Below are positions 1-10,565 of a DNA stretch of 64,000 bases, piece after piece; the stretch's first letter is position 1; each line of letters opens with the position of its first letter. Below the pieces are notes generated by a model that saw only the letters and a program-made list of their open reading frames with translations, ran no database searches and was not told where the DNA came from. Source of the DNA: Holosporaceae bacterium (GTDB lineage: Bacteria; Pseudomonadota; Alphaproteobacteria; UBA7879; UBA5542). Position numbers and translations under genes: made by a program. The stretch covers positions 372,001-436,000 of the forward strand of contig CP060261.1 of assembly GCA_022646525.1 (NCBI GenBank), in the 5' to 3' direction.

Positions 1-923
1 GCTTAAAAGACGCTGGCCCCCTGCTGTTGAGGTGTGATCAATCATGAACAACAGGCTATTTTTGTAGGCCCCACTTTGTGTGGAAGAAAGCTCGAGGCTT
101 CTGCGACTGGCCGCATCAATTTGAAGAAAAGTATCACTTTTTATTTTCTGGGGTGGTTGCAGATGAGGCAATGCTTCTTTCTGGGTGAGATAAACATATT
201 CTAATGCACCGCCAGCTGCCCGAATGTCTACATCAGAAAAATCACCAAAAATAGAAAGGGTGCTGACTTTAAAAAATTGACAGAGTTTTTTCTCCCATTC
301 ACGCGATCAAATTTCGTTGAGCTTTGTGGGGTGAGATGATCACGATACAGAGAGAGAGGGTTTTAATTTTTTCAATAGATAGTAGCGTATCGGGTAGAAT
401 AATTTCTTTAGGCTGATGGCGACTTAATGCATCTTCAAGGGTAGACGCAGTTACATTTTCAACAAAAAACGCTCCGTTGAGATATCAATAAAAGCGATGC
501 TGAAAGCCCCTTTGTCATGGGCAAGCGCAGCGTAAAAATTATTTTGTTCTGAATCAAGAAAGGTTTCTTCCATCACTGTGCCGGGTGTCAAAATGCGAAC
601 CACATCACGCCGAACAATACTTTTCGGACCCCGCTTTTGGGCCTGTTCAGGGGTTTCAACCTGTTCGCAAATGGCAACTTTATGGCCTTGCTTAAGAAGG
701 CGTGTAATGTAGCTATCTGCTGCATGAAAGGGAATGCCGCACATGGGCATGGTGTTATCGTCTTTCCCTCTTTTGTGAGGGTAATATCAAGCGTTTTTTA
801 AGCCTTTATGGCGTCATCATAAAATAGCTCGTAAAAATCACCGAGACGGAAAAACAGTAAAAAATCTTGATGCTGGTTTTTAAGGTCTAAATACTGACGT
901 ACCATAGGGGTGGGTGTTTTCAC
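1..923 (-). CDS. mutS: DNA mismatch repair protein MutS, N-terminal part, frameshifted and cut by the window edge
   Basis: MutS binds mismatched DNA and starts methyl-directed repair. The gene reads leftwards and leaves the window inside the core domain. The N-terminal mismatch-recognition domain is clear: GDFYELFYDD carries the Phe-x-Glu wedge, followed by PMCGIPFHAADSY and KVAICEQVE. Near the left edge, IDAASRRSLEL and TSTAGGQRLLS match the start of the lever/clamp region. The likely start is a GTG at 921-923, just after the dut stop, giving VKTPTPMVRQYLDL. The reading frame breaks near 800, near 765 (a G/A run) and near 455 (a T run), but the protein continues in another frame each time. 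Family membership is certain; the breaks look like sequencing errors. Confidence 0.9.
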
Positions 924-924
924 A

Positions 925-1374
925 TTATACCCCTGTTGACCCAAAGCCCCCAGCGCCGCGATCGGTGGGATAGGCTTCTAAGCCCTGAACAACTTTCCAT
1001 GTTGTCTTAACGTATTTTGCAAAAACAAGTTGGGCAATACGCATACCAGGATCAATGGTAAAAGGTTCTTTGCCCATGTTGATGAGAATCACCTTAATTT
1101 CCCCGCGATGGTCAGAGTCAATGGTTGCAGGGGCATTTAAAACGATAATGCCTTGTTTCCAGGATAGTCCTGAACGTGACCGAATTTGCCCTTCATGCCC
1201 TGAGGGAATCGCACATGAAAAGCCTGTAGGTATAAGCTGCCTTTCACCAGGAGATAAAACTATGGGCTCTTTGATGGCCGCCGGCAAGTCAAGGCCAGCA
1301 CTGCCCACAGTTTCATATCTTGGTAAGGTTTTTTCATCTCCATGGGGAAGAATATGTATGGGCACTTCAGTCAT
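925..1374 (-). CDS. dut: dUTP diphosphatase (dUTPase)
   Basis: Hydrolyses dUTP to dUMP and pyrophosphate, keeping uracil out of DNA and supplying dTMP synthesis. The 149-residue length is normal for the homotrimeric family and the frame is intact. Conserved motifs are visible in order: AGLDLPAA (motif 1), GQIRSRSGLS (2), ATIDSDHRGEIKVIL (3, catalytic Asp), RIAQLVF (4) and RGAGGFGSTG (5, the flexible lid). The open frame extends further upstream, but the ATG at 1374 gives the normal N-terminus MTEVPIHIL. It overlaps the end of ubiE by 8 bases, and the mutS start follows within 2 bases of its stop, so ubiE-dut-mutS probably share a transcript. Confidence 0.96.
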   Translation of the reverse strand: MTEVPIHILPHGDEKTLPRYETVGSAGLDLPAAIKEPIVLSPGERQLIPTGFSCAIPSGHEGQIRSRSGLSWKQGIIVLNAPATIDSDHRGEIKVILINMGKEPFTIDPGMRIAQLVFAKYVKTTWKVVQGLEAYPTDRGAGGFGSTGV

Positions 1375-2074
1375 TTTTTTTCCATCCTTTATGTATAGCC
1401 ACAATTCCTTTTGTAAGAGATTCGTAGACCACTGATTTGAATTGAGCTTGTTGTAACATGGATTGAACAGTGGGCGCATCTGGAAAATCTCGAATACTTT
1501 CGGCGAGATACGTATAAGCTTCTTTGTTTTCAGTGATAAATTTGCCGAGTCTTGGAATAAACTCTAATAAATAAGTGCGATACAGGTGATGTATATCGGG
1601 ATCTGGTTGACTGAACTCTAAACACAAAAACTGGCCCCCTGGTTTTAAAACCCGATGAATTTCAGTTAAAGATTTTTCTTGATCTGAAAAGTTTCGAAAC
1701 CCAAAAGAAACGGTGCATACATCAAAGATGTTGTCTTTAAAGGGAAGTTTTTCACTGGAGCCTTCAACCCAAGAAAAATTACCGATGATGTTTTCGTCGA
1801 TCTGCCGATCTTTTGCTTTCTGCAGCATCTGAGGGCTTTGGTCGTAGAGTGTGATTGTGGGTGAAAGGCTGTGTGATTTTTTGCCGTATGCATAGGCAAT
1901 ATCCCCCGTTCCTGCCGCAAGATCAAGGAGGGCTATGTTCGGTTGCTGGGGTATTTGTTGAACAAAATGCCGTTTCCATTGACGGTGCATGCCCAAACTC
2001 ATGAGATCATTCATCAAATCGTAACGCCCAGGAATATGATCAAATATTTTTTTAATTTTTTCAGTGTTTATCAT
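1367..2074 (-). CDS. ubiE: Ubiquinone/menaquinone biosynthesis C-methyltransferase UbiE
   Basis: SAM-dependent C-methyltransferase of ubiquinone (and, where made, menaquinone) synthesis. The sequence shows YDLMNDLMSLGMHRQWK near the N-terminus, the SAM-binding motif LDLAAGTGDIAY, FDVCTVSFGFRNF, and RVLKPGGQFLCLEFS, all diagnostic of the family. The frame is open upstream to 2134, but the ATG at 2074 (MINTEKIKKIF) matches the usual N-terminus, giving 235 residues. It is intact. It overlaps dut, as in many alphaproteobacteria where ubiE, ubiB and dut cluster; ubiB is absent here. Confidence 0.95.
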   Translation of the reverse strand: MINTEKIKKIFDHIPGRYDLMNDLMSLGMHRQWKRHFVQQIPQQPNIALLDLAAGTGDIAYAYGKKSHSLSPTITLYDQSPQMLQKAKDRQIDENIIGNFSWVEGSSEKLPFKDNIFDVCTVSFGFRNFSDQEKSLTEIHRVLKPGGQFLCLEFSQPDPDIHHLYRTYLLEFIPRLGKFITENKEAYTYLAESIRDFPDAPTVQSMLQQAQFKSVVYESLTKGIVAIHKGWKKND

Positions 2075-2123
2075 TGAATTTAAAGAACAATCTAAGACAT
2101 AATAGTATGAAACGCAGGTAGGG

Positions 2124-3185
2124 ATGGCGCACATATCTTATTCTTTAAAACGCATTTTGATTTTGATTGCAATCGTCCTCGGCTTTGGTGGTACAGATAC
2201 TTGGTCTACAGTTGCACCAAGGGATAGCGTAGTGCCTTTTCGACAGCGTCGAGACTCTTCAATTTGAGTCCAGACCAAGCACACCCCACTGTACAATTCA
2301 ACAGCAGCGTTGATCTAATGCTTGAAACGGCTTTTCAAGATTTAAGTGCTTTGCAAGAGATGCGACTTTCTCGCTTTAGAGAAGTAACACACCAGCAAGA
2401 ACTTTTGTTTCGTCGATTATTTTTATTAATTGGGGCTGGTGGATTACAGTATCGGCCTGAAGGGGCAGACTTTACGGTTCATGGCCTTTTCCTTTGGCAT
2501 CAAGTCTGACCCAGGGACAACGTATTTTATTGAACTTGATGGCATTACTTCGGACGCATTTTTAGAATGGCTGACCGGAGGCAATATGGCACTGTTACCG
2601 CGAAGAAAATATTCTTCTCACGGTGTGCGCCTTGTGTCGGGGCAATTTCAGGAAGTGAAAATTAAAAACATTTTCCGAAGATTAAATAGAAATGAGAAAA
2701 TTTATGGGATGAACTTTCCGTTGGGTGGTGTTGGTAATCAGTTACCGAATGGAAACTTGGTTGGACCTTTAGGTTTTGAATATTCTCTTAAGAAAAATAG
2801 GCTCAGCAAAAAAAAGCAATTGGGACACTTGCATATTTATACCCATGATTTTCCAGACAGTGGAAATCTATTATTTTAATTGGTATTGAATCATGTAGCC
2901 CTGGAACGAAAAATCAATTTGGGTGCAGTCACACAGCTTTGTCTGGGTTAAAAATCAACGATTAAATCGATCAACATCAGGGGATCAAAATGGGCACTCA
3001 TGCATTCTCTTGATGCAAGGCCACCTGCAGAATATAAAGGGAAGGTTCTCTTTCTGACACAACGATTATTTGATGATATTAAAAACCGGGTCCAGAGCAT
3101 TTTGCAAAAAACACCTGGAGACCAGAAAAGTATTTTTTCTATTTTCTTGCCTCATACAGCAGAAAAAGAGCTAGAAAGTTCTTAA
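2124..3185 (+). CDS. Unknown exported protein, frameshifted
   Basis: Not recognised. The ATG at 2124 opens a classic signal peptide (MAHISYSLKRILILIAIVLG). After a frameshift near 2262 the protein continues with LSPDQAHPTVQFNSSVDL, shifts again near 2470-2490, and runs through MAFSFGIKSDPGTTYFIELD, GHLHIYTHDFPDSG and IGIESCSPGTKNQFGCSHTA. A further shift near 2985 leads into WALMHSLDARPP and a lysine-rich tail ending at 3185. The whole would be about 350 residues. Because each segment starts within a few bases of where the previous one fails, one protein is more likely than four small ones. The stop overlaps the ATG of the next gene (TAATG), so the two are probably co-translated. Function unknown; export is inferred from the leader. 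Confidence 0.6.
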
Positions 3186-3570
3186 TGAAACACGGCGGCT
3201 GGACAATTTCTTGATTTACCTTTTTTCTGTTTTTTTATGTTTGTGGAGCTTTTCCTCGAGTGGAACTGCGTTTTTATCTGGATCGGAAGATATTCCTTTA
3301 ATGTTGGGGATGGCTGTTCAAGAGTCGCCCGCAATTTTTGATAAGAAAGAGGGCCAAGTTTTAGTTTCAAAGGCGATAACGCACGAAACCACACCAGCAA
3401 TCTTGAGGTTTTATGATCAAGTGTTGCCAAATTTGGGATGGACCAAACTAGGGATGGATACGTATCGCCGCAAGACACAGACTTTAAAAATTAAAATAGA
3501 AAAAAAAAAAAACGGGCAGCACGTTACTTTTAACTTGGTTGAAGTAAATGAGTCCCTAGAAAAGAAATAA
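3185..3570 (+). CDS. Small exported protein of unknown function, frameshifted near its start
   Basis: The intact part (3211-3570) encodes a hydrophobic leader (LIYLFSVFLCLWSF) followed by DIPLMLGMAVQESPAIFDKK, RFYDQVLPNLGW and a basic C-terminus. The pattern of a 'PLMxG' segment, an 'IxFDxxxG' strand and 'FYxxxLPxLGW' resembles a small domain found in other alphaproteobacterial exported proteins; this is recalled similarity, not a search result. The ATG at 3185 overlaps the stop of the preceding gene and would give MKHGGWTIS before joining the leader by one missing base near 3208; otherwise a TTG at 3211 would be the start. Coupling to the upstream exported protein suggests a joint role at the envelope. 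Confidence 0.6.
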
Positions 3571-3587
3571 GGAGACAAAATGTCTCC
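3571..3587 (+). promoter_or_regulatory. Perfect hairpin that enfolds a ribosome-binding site and start codon
   Basis: GGAGACA-AAA-TGTCTCC forms a 7-base-pair stem directly after the stop codon at 3570. The 5' arm contains a GGAG ribosome-binding sequence and the ATG at 3580 lies at the loop and start of the 3' arm. No U-run follows, so it is a poor intrinsic terminator. It could hide the start of the downstream small frame, or simply protect the 3' end of the upstream message. Confidence 0.4.
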
Positions 3588-3726
3588 CATGAAGTTTAAA
3601 AAGCAATGTTTTATGTACTCATGGCATGTTAAAAATGGTCATGTTTTAATCCTCCTTATTTTTTTATCAACACTAGCAGTTAACACTTGTATCAATCTTT
3701 TGAAGTTTTATGTCAAGACAGAATAA
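3580..3726 (+). CDS. Possible 48-residue single-pass membrane peptide
   Basis: The ATG at 3580 opens a short frame reading MSPMKFKKQCFMYSWHV, then a hydrophobic stretch (VLILLIFLSTLAVN) and a short basic tail. A GGAG sequence lies 5 bases upstream but sits inside the hairpin at 3571-3587. The composition (basic start, one membrane helix) resembles a small membrane peptide. No family recognised; a chance frame cannot be excluded in such AT-rich DNA. Confidence 0.3.
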   Translation: MSPMKFKKQCFMYSWHVKNGHVLILLIFLSTLAVNTCINLLKFYVKTE

Positions 3727-3941
3727 ATCATTAATTGAGTATATGTTTAAGCTGCGTTATTTGAGTTTGATTATTTAGCTGGAAACTTCAGCTAACTAGT
3801 ATCTTAATCAATTTTTTTGACTTCGTAAAGTCTTGTATTTGATCACTATTATAAAGTGTTTTATTTACTGATCTTTTCCTTTTTCGATATTCCGATCTGT
3901 GATAATTTTATATGTAGGTAGGTTATTTCGGGCGTTACAGG
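3727..3941. other. AT-rich intergenic region upstream of tamA
   Basis: No coding frame, RNA gene or convincing sigma-70 promoter was found. It contains AT-rich segments (for instance around 3845-3860) that could host a weak promoter for tamA. Confidence 0.4.
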
Positions 3942-5736
3942 GTGTTGAAGCATTTACTTTCTTTTATTTTTGTTATGTTCTTGGTGCTGTCTGCATCAGG
4001 GAAGGATCCCTATAATCCAAATACGACTGTTCCTTATAAAACCTACATTTTGGCATTCATGATCCTGGCCTTATTTCTGAAGTCGCCCAAAATTCTTCAT
4101 TGTTGAAGCGTGAGAAGGAGCCTCCTAAAACTGTAAAAGCCTTGAAAAACAGAGCACAACAAGATTTGGTCAATATCCAAAAGTCGTTGGCTAAGTTTGG
4201 ATATTTTGATGCGGATCTTGATTACTTTGTCGACATTCGAATGGACCCTGTGATTGTGTATGTAAAAGTAAAGCTAAACACGCAATATACAATTGGTGCT
4301 TTTAAGTTTAAGTCAGATCCTCCCAACAACACAGCTGTCCACGTCCTTGAACAAGACATTAAACGTGTGGGGGTTGTATTGGGGCAGCCGGCACTTCGGA
4401 AAACCATTCAAAAAGCTACTGTTGATAGCATTAACTATCTGCAAAAATCATGGCTATCCTTTTGCGCGACTGTATAAAGATCGCATCGTTATTGACCGTG
4501 ATAAGAAACAAATGCAGGTGGCGCTTCTTTTAAGTCCAGGGCCTTTTGTGCGGTTTGGAAATACAGTTTTGGAAGAGAATGGCCGTGTCACCGGGAACTT
4601 TATCAAACGACACATGCGCTGGCGGAAAGGGCAAGTGTATAGCGAAAAGAAAGTGCTAGATACACTTCAAACATTGAACAATACACGACTTTTAGTGAAG
4701 TAAAATTACCCACGACGATCGTATTGATGAGAATGGCTTAATGAATATGTACATTAAGCTTGAATCAGCTGGTAAAATATTTTCACCCCGCGCAAAAATT
4801 ATATTTCAGGCTTGGGCTTAGAGTTGGGTGCTGCGTGGGAGCACCGCAACTTAATAGGTGGCGACAGTGTGTTGAAAGCATCTACCCTTATTGGGAAAAA
4901 AGCGGCAAAACCTAAAAGTAAATGTCATGACACCCGATACGCTCATGCTGAATTTAAATACAAACGTGATGCTTGAACTTTTCAAAGAGCAGTTACGTCC
5001 TTTCAAGCGTCAAGGAGGCAATCTGACAAGTATTTTTGACTATCCTTATAACGAATTCTGGCATCTTTATGGTGGTATTGGTGCTCAAGTGTATCGATTA
5101 GAGGCAGACAGCAGAGGCAAAGACCGCCGATATGTTATGTTGCCATTTGGGGCACAGTTTAACTATACCGATAACCCAAATCGCCCTAAAAAAGGGATGG
5201 TTGTCGGCTTTGATCTTAAAGCATATTCAACAATTTTTGAAAAATTGCGTGCCTTCACACAAGCAAATATAGATACACAAATTTTTATACCACTCATGAA
5301 GGATAAGAAAGTCTTTGCTAAATTGTGGGGTGATATTGGGCTGTCTCCTGGGACAGGTAAAACAATTGTTCCAAAAGATAAATATTATTATGACGGCATG
5401 GGCACACGCGAGCCCGTTCGTGGCTATGCTTTTCAAATGGCAGGGCCATTAAATGGTAACATTCCAATCGGAGGGCGTTCAGCTGTCAGCTTTGGATTCG
5501 AACTTTATTATGACATTACAGACGATTGGTCTGTGTTATGGTTCTCTGATTGGGGCACGACGTATGATCGCCAATTCCCGAATTTCCAAAACAAGCTTTT
5601 GTGGGGCATTGGGGCGGGCGTGCGCTATCGTACAAAATATGGAGAGCTCTATTTAGACATTGCCTCTCCGGTGGATCGCCGAAGCAACATTGACAAGCCT
5701 GTCGAGCTGTATGCGGGCATTAAACACACAACCTAA
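3942..5736 (+). CDS. tamA: TamA-like outer-membrane assembly factor (BamA/Omp85 family), frameshifted
   Basis: TamA works with TamB in moving lipids or autotransporters into the outer membrane. The protein begins with a leader (GTG 3942 or TTG 3945; LKHLLSFIFVMFLVLSASG), then POTRA domains: GIHDPGLISEVAQNSSLL, LKNRAQQDLVNIQKSL, FGYFDADLDY and a second unit with ARLYKDRIVIDRDKKQMQV. After about 4790 comes a 16-strand barrel, with LGLELGAAWEHRNLIGGDS, LLWGIGAGVRYRTKYGELYL and the end DIASPVDRRSNIDKPVELYA typical of the family. Total span fits about 598 residues, the usual alphaproteobacterial TamA length. Frame breaks occur near 4055, 4455, 4700, 4790 and 4900-4970. No tamB follows; the next gene is convergent. 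Confidence 0.85.
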
Positions 5737-5739
5737 AAC

Positions 5740-8116
5740 TTACGCATCAACGGCTGTATCTAAGAATCTTTTTTGAAGCTCTTTATCAAACAATTCTAGT
5801 TTTTGATAGGCTTTACCAAAAATTGTATCTGCCACTTTGTTTGTAGAAAATGTTGTGTGGCCACTTTTAAAACCAGTTAAAATTTCAATGGCTTCGAACA
5901 CATCATCAATAGCCCAGATATGAAACTTTCCTTCTTTTACTGCTTGTGAAATTTCAGGCAGAAGCACAAGATCCATCACATTTGTTTTAGGAATAATCAC
6001 CCCTTGTGTGCCTGTCAGGCCTTGGCGTCGACAGGTGTAATAAAACCCTTCTACTTTGTCATTAACGCCACCGATGGGCTGTGTTTTACCCATTTGGTTC
6101 ATTGATCCTGTGATGGCAATATCTTGACGGAGTGGGACACCTGAAAGAGAGGATAAAATGGCCATGAGCTCTGCCACGGATGCGCTGTCTCCTTCAACGC
6201 CATCGTAGTTTTGTTCGAATGTAATGGTGCATGAAAAAGAGCGGAAACTCTTGACCAAATATACCACGCAGAAAGCCCTCCAAAGAAAGCACTCCTTTGT
6301 GTTGAATAGGCCCGCCGAGCTCGACCATGTGCTCGATGTTCACAATCCCGTGTCGGCCCATAAAAGTACGAGCTGTTATTTTAGCAGGACTTCCAAATGT
6401 TTCAGCGCCCACAGTTTGAACAGTGAGCCCATTAATTTGTCCAATAACTTTACCGCGTGTTTGAATTAAAATTAAATCTTCTTTTTAGATATTCTTGTTC
6501 CAAATCTTGAAAGTGAGAATTGCGGTATTGTCTTGCGTCGATAGCTTGAAGAATATGATGCTTTTAATGCTTTTATTGCGCTTTCTTCTGGCAAAAACAG
6601 ACGCCTCTTTTAAAACATCCATCAGTACGTCAAGTTGTACTGACACTTTTTTCCGATGTCCTGCTAAACGACAACCATATCCGACCACGTAAGATAAGGC
6701 AGAACGATCACATTTCATTCCCAGTTTTCGGATGGAAGATTCTTGAAGATACAGCGCCACCACATTAATATTTTTGCTGGTGATTGGAATATGGTCATCC
6801 ATATCAGCTTTAATTTTAAAATAATTTTGAAAGTCTTCATCGTTATAAAAAAATGAATAATACCAATGAAGAGACCCAATCAAAATAATTTGAATATCAA
6901 GTGGAATAGGACAAGGTTCGGGGCAGCAAGCATAGGCACGCCAGCGATACGGTGCATTTCCTCAATTCGAATTTCTTTATCGCGCAGTGCTGCTTTTAAA
7001 TACCGCCATGTGTGTTCATGGTTTACAAGATCTTCTGCCCGCAAAATAAGAACGCCTCCGTTTGCACGATGCAAGGCGCCCCTTCAATCATGGTGAAATC
7101 GGTTTCGAATCCCCCGAAGGTGTTGCGTGATACTTAATAGAACCGAATAAATTTTCATAACTGGGATTGGGTTCAAGTAATACTTTTGGCCCGCTGGTTG
7201 GATCATTGGAAACTAGCAAATTAACAGCATATCTTTTCTCAATAAAGGCGGCTGTGGCTTCAGCGTATTCAGGGTTAATGTTCGTGAGAATGGAAAGATT
7301 TTCTAGGATGTCATCTTCCATTTCTTTAAGCCAACCCTTGATACCGGGCACCTTGTCATACCCACGGTGAAGCCGCCGCATATAAGGGCCAATCGAAGAT
7401 GCTGCTTTTTGTTTTTTAAGGACTTCAAGGCGGTCCATCAGTTTTTCTTCTTCGATGGTTGCGGCTTCATTCAAGTCGCTGAGGCCTTGTTGTATTTTAT
7501 TTAAAATGGGCGAAATTTTTTGCACTTCTTCGTAGGGCAGCTCATCAACAGGGCACAGCTCTTTTTCTCCTGTTTGCGCTAAAACAACGACAGTGCCATC
7601 TTCTGTTCTTTGTAGGTCAAGATTAGATTTAAGGGCAAACTTACGCACTTCGTTTAAATTCTTTGTGACAAAATCATCAACAAGTTTTTGTTCTTTCTCA
7701 AGCTTTTTAGAAAACGGTTGGCCCGAAAAGGAATTGATCAACGCATCTTGGATTTTTGTAATGTTTGATAGACATTCTTTTTAAATTCTTTACCAATCCC
7801 TGCAGGAAATGCATAGTATTTCGGGCGGTTTTCTTGTTGAAAGTTATTTAGATAAATCCAATCATCGGGTGGCGGCATTTGATCTAAGTAATGTTGAACG
7901 TACTGTGATGTACCTAATATACGTCGGTACGCCCTTTACCAATGACAAAAATATTATAGTCAGGTGCGCGCATCTTCATGCCAAAATCGATGGCTTCGCG
8001 CGCACGCTTGTGGGACGACAAATCAAAAGGGTTACCCTTTTTGAGAACGCAGTTTTTAAGAGAGATATCAAGTTCCGGGATGCCACAATCTGTGACCTTG
8101 AGTTTGTTTTTTCCAT
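5740..8116 (-). CDS. Lon-like AAA+ protease (LonB/YcbZ type), frameshifted
   Basis: An ATP-dependent serine protease of the Lon-related group that includes E. coli YcbZ. The N-terminus (KRAREAIDFGMKMRAPDYN, then IFVIGKGRT and PDDWIYLNNFQQENRP) is the typical AAA start, with RALHRANGG-like residues near 7070 (MHRANGGVLILRAEDL) as Walker B region. The C-terminal protease domain holds EGDSASVAEL with the catalytic Ser and GGVNDKVEGF with the catalytic Lys. The ATG at 8116 has AGGAAGG 6 bases upstream. Expected length is about 790 residues. Breaks occur near 7925, 7745, 7085, 6880, 6490-6690 and 6200. It lies 62 bases downstream of the M23 peptidase gene, probably in one transcript. Confidence 0.85.
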
Positions 8117-8178
8117 GTTAAGCCTTCCTCATATTTAGGGTCGGCTGAATGCGAAAAAAAGTCAAGAAATGAAGGGGG

Positions 8179-9478
8179 TTATTTTTGGCCTTTCAATATA
8201 CTAACATGGTCACGAATCATGCGCATATGGGCAATAAAGTTTTGCTTTTGAGCGCCCGATAAGTTGCGTTGAGATGGCATTTTATTTTCTGTGGATTGAC
8301 CTGCTTCTTTTTATAATGGATTTCATAGTGAAGGTGTGGGGCAGTTGATCTTCCAGTTGTGCCCACGTAGGCAATGATTTCGCCTTGTTTTACATAAGTG
8401 CCTTTTTTTTGCCCTTTCGCAAAGCGACTTAAATGCGCATATGCTGTAGCATAGTCGCGGTTATGCTGAATTAAAATATAGTTTCCATAGGAGCCTAAAT
8501 AACCCCTTTTCTTAATATACCCATTTCCTGCGGCTACAACAGGTGTACCCCGGGAGCTGCAAAGTCGATGCCTCGGTGCATGATGGTATACCCTTGAATA
8601 GGGTGCTTACGCATACCAAAGCGCGACGTAATGCGTGAGCTGCGCGAACGGGTGTTTTAAGAAGTGCTTTTCGAATACCGCGCCCCTTTTCGTCAAAGTA
8701 TTCAACATCATTTTCTTTAGGGCGTAGCGATAAATATGCTCGATGCCGGTGCGCGTATTCAAAGACGCATAAACAACACTACCCGGGTCAACAAACCCCG
8801 TTTCTTGATCAAAGGGCGCTCAACCAGAACTTCAAATGCGTCTCCTTGTCTGAGCGAGCGTTGAAGGTCGATGATGTAACTAAACTGTTTGGTTAAACTA
8901 TTAATTGCTGCGCGGGAAAGCCCTGCTTTCAAACCGTCTATATAAAGACTGTCTTGAATTGTACCCCGAAGATATTCAAATTTTTTTTGGTAAAATCGTT
9001 GGTTTTTTGATACCTCTACTTGCCCATCTTTAACGGTTAACACCACTTTCTTTGCGGGGAGTAAGAAAACAATTTTTTCGAGGGAGGGCTTTTGTCCTTC
9101 TTTGTGTTTTTGCGTAATGTAAAAACGATGGCCCTGACTCAACTGTTGCTTATTGTAATAGGGCTTTAGAGAGTTTTTGATTTCCTTTATATCCTTAGGG
9201 CCAACATGGTGACGTTTAAGAAAGCGTATGAATGATTCAGGCTGTTTTACAATGGCTTCAACTGTTTTAGAAGGAATCAGTGAATCAGGATCTGCAAACA
9301 GCTTTTTTTGCATATCCACAATCTCAATGGCGCTTGGCCCCCGTGCTTGTGGAGAAAAAACAATTTTTTCGGGCTCATCTGGTAACTTACGATTATCGAT
9401 TAAGTCATAAACAATAAGGCCAATACCACTTATAAAGCAGCAAATCCCAATAATAAGCTCAGTACGGCGTAACCTCAT
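8179..9478 (-). CDS. M23-family peptidoglycan endopeptidase (MepM-like), frameshifted
   Basis: A murein DD-endopeptidase that cleaves peptide cross-links to let the wall grow. The N-terminus has a signal anchor (LIIGICCFISGIGLIVYDL), then a long linker domain with GHRFYI and a LysM-like/OapA-like region. The C-terminal LytM domain shows MHRGIDFAAP (zinc His and Asp), YGNYILIQHNRDYATAYAHL and STAPHLHYE (zinc and catalytic His). It ends with KMPSQRNLSGAQKQ and a lysine-rich tail. Frame breaks fall near 8760, 8690, 8640, 8550 (a C/G run) and 8300. The ATG overlaps the stop of the reductase upstream by 4 bases. Confidence 0.88.
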
Positions 9479-10486
9479 GGGGACGCTCCTGGGACGCCTT
9501 GACTTGTAGAGTATTGGAAGTGGAAGGTTTCGCCTGGGTAAACAAGTTCACGGATCTTGTGTGCTGCAGCGGCGGCTTCAGAAAAGCCTGTCAAAATAAG
9601 TTTTTGCTTGTTGGGGTATGTTGCCACATCTCCAATGGCAAAAATGCCTGGGGTAGATGTTTCATAGGTGCCTAATGTGACGGTGATATGAGATTTATCA
9701 ATATTTAATCCCCACTCTTTAAGTGGGCCCAAATTCATGGATAACCCAAAGAAGGCAAGCAATGCATCGGCCTTTACCGTTTTGATGTCACCATCAAGGG
9801 TTTTTAAACCAATAGATTCAAGTTGGCCTTCATTTCCTTGAAGAGACGCCAGTTGATAAGGAACGGCTAGGTCAATCTTTCCTTGGGCGGCAAAGAGCGC
9901 GCAATTTGTCGACGCTATCTGGCGCTGCACGGAACTTATCGCGTCGGTGAACAAAGGTGACTTTTTGGGCAATATCTGCAAGGCTTAACGCCCAGTCAAC
10001 GGCTGAATCGCCACCCCCTGCAATGACAACCTCCTTGTCTTTAAACATGGATTTGTTTTTAACAAAATAAAAAACACTTTTATTTTCAAAAGATTCAATA
10101 TTTTCAAGAGGCGGACGGTTGGGCCCAAAAGCACCCACACCAGCTGCAATAATAATGGCTTTCGTTCTAATTTTTGTGCCTGCTGATGTTTCAACTTCCC
10201 AGTGATCTTCAACCTTTTCTAGTCGGGTGACTTGCTGGTTTAAATGATAGGTTGGATGAAAGGGGGCTGCCTGTTCTTTAAGCTTTTCAATCAAGTCGCC
10301 GGCAAGAATACTGGGATGGGCTGGAATATCATAAATAGGTTTTTCAGGATAAAGCGCTGTGCACTGACCACCCACTTCTGCAAGGGCATCGATGACATGT
10401 GTTTTGAGTTTCATCATGCCACACTCGAAAATAGCAAAAAGCCCCACAGGGCCAGCGCCGATAATCACAACATCAGTACTTTGCAA
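9475..10486 (-). CDS. Ferredoxin/flavodoxin-NADP+ reductase, thioredoxin-reductase-like type, one frameshift
   Basis: An FAD enzyme passing electrons between NADPH and ferredoxin or flavodoxin. Motifs: IIGAGPVGLFAI (FAD), GGQCTALYPEKPIYDIPAHP (the segment that separates this group from thioredoxin reductases; no CxxC redox pair), AGGGDSAVDWAL (NADP) and FAIGDVATYP near the C-terminus. One break near 9895-9930 splits RRDKFRAAPDSVDKLR from AAQGKIDLAVPYQL. The start is taken as the TTG at 10486 (LQSTDVVIIGAG); no ATG fits. It is divergent from tsaE with about 80 bases between and heads a minus-strand unit with the M23 and Lon-like genes. Confidence 0.85.
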
Positions 10487-10504
10487 TGAATTGTAACCTT
10501 TCGT

Positions 10505-10532
10505 TTTTTGTCTTCTCAAAAAATGGTATAAA
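10505..10532 (+). promoter_or_regulatory. Possible sigma-70 promoter for tsaE
   Basis: TTTTTG (10505-10510) and TATAAA (10527-10532) are 16 bases apart, 34 bases before the tsaE ATG. The -10 box is good and the -35 box weak. Confidence 0.35.
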
Positions 10533-10565
10533 AGTATTTGTCGCCAAAAACTGAGTAGAAAGTCT

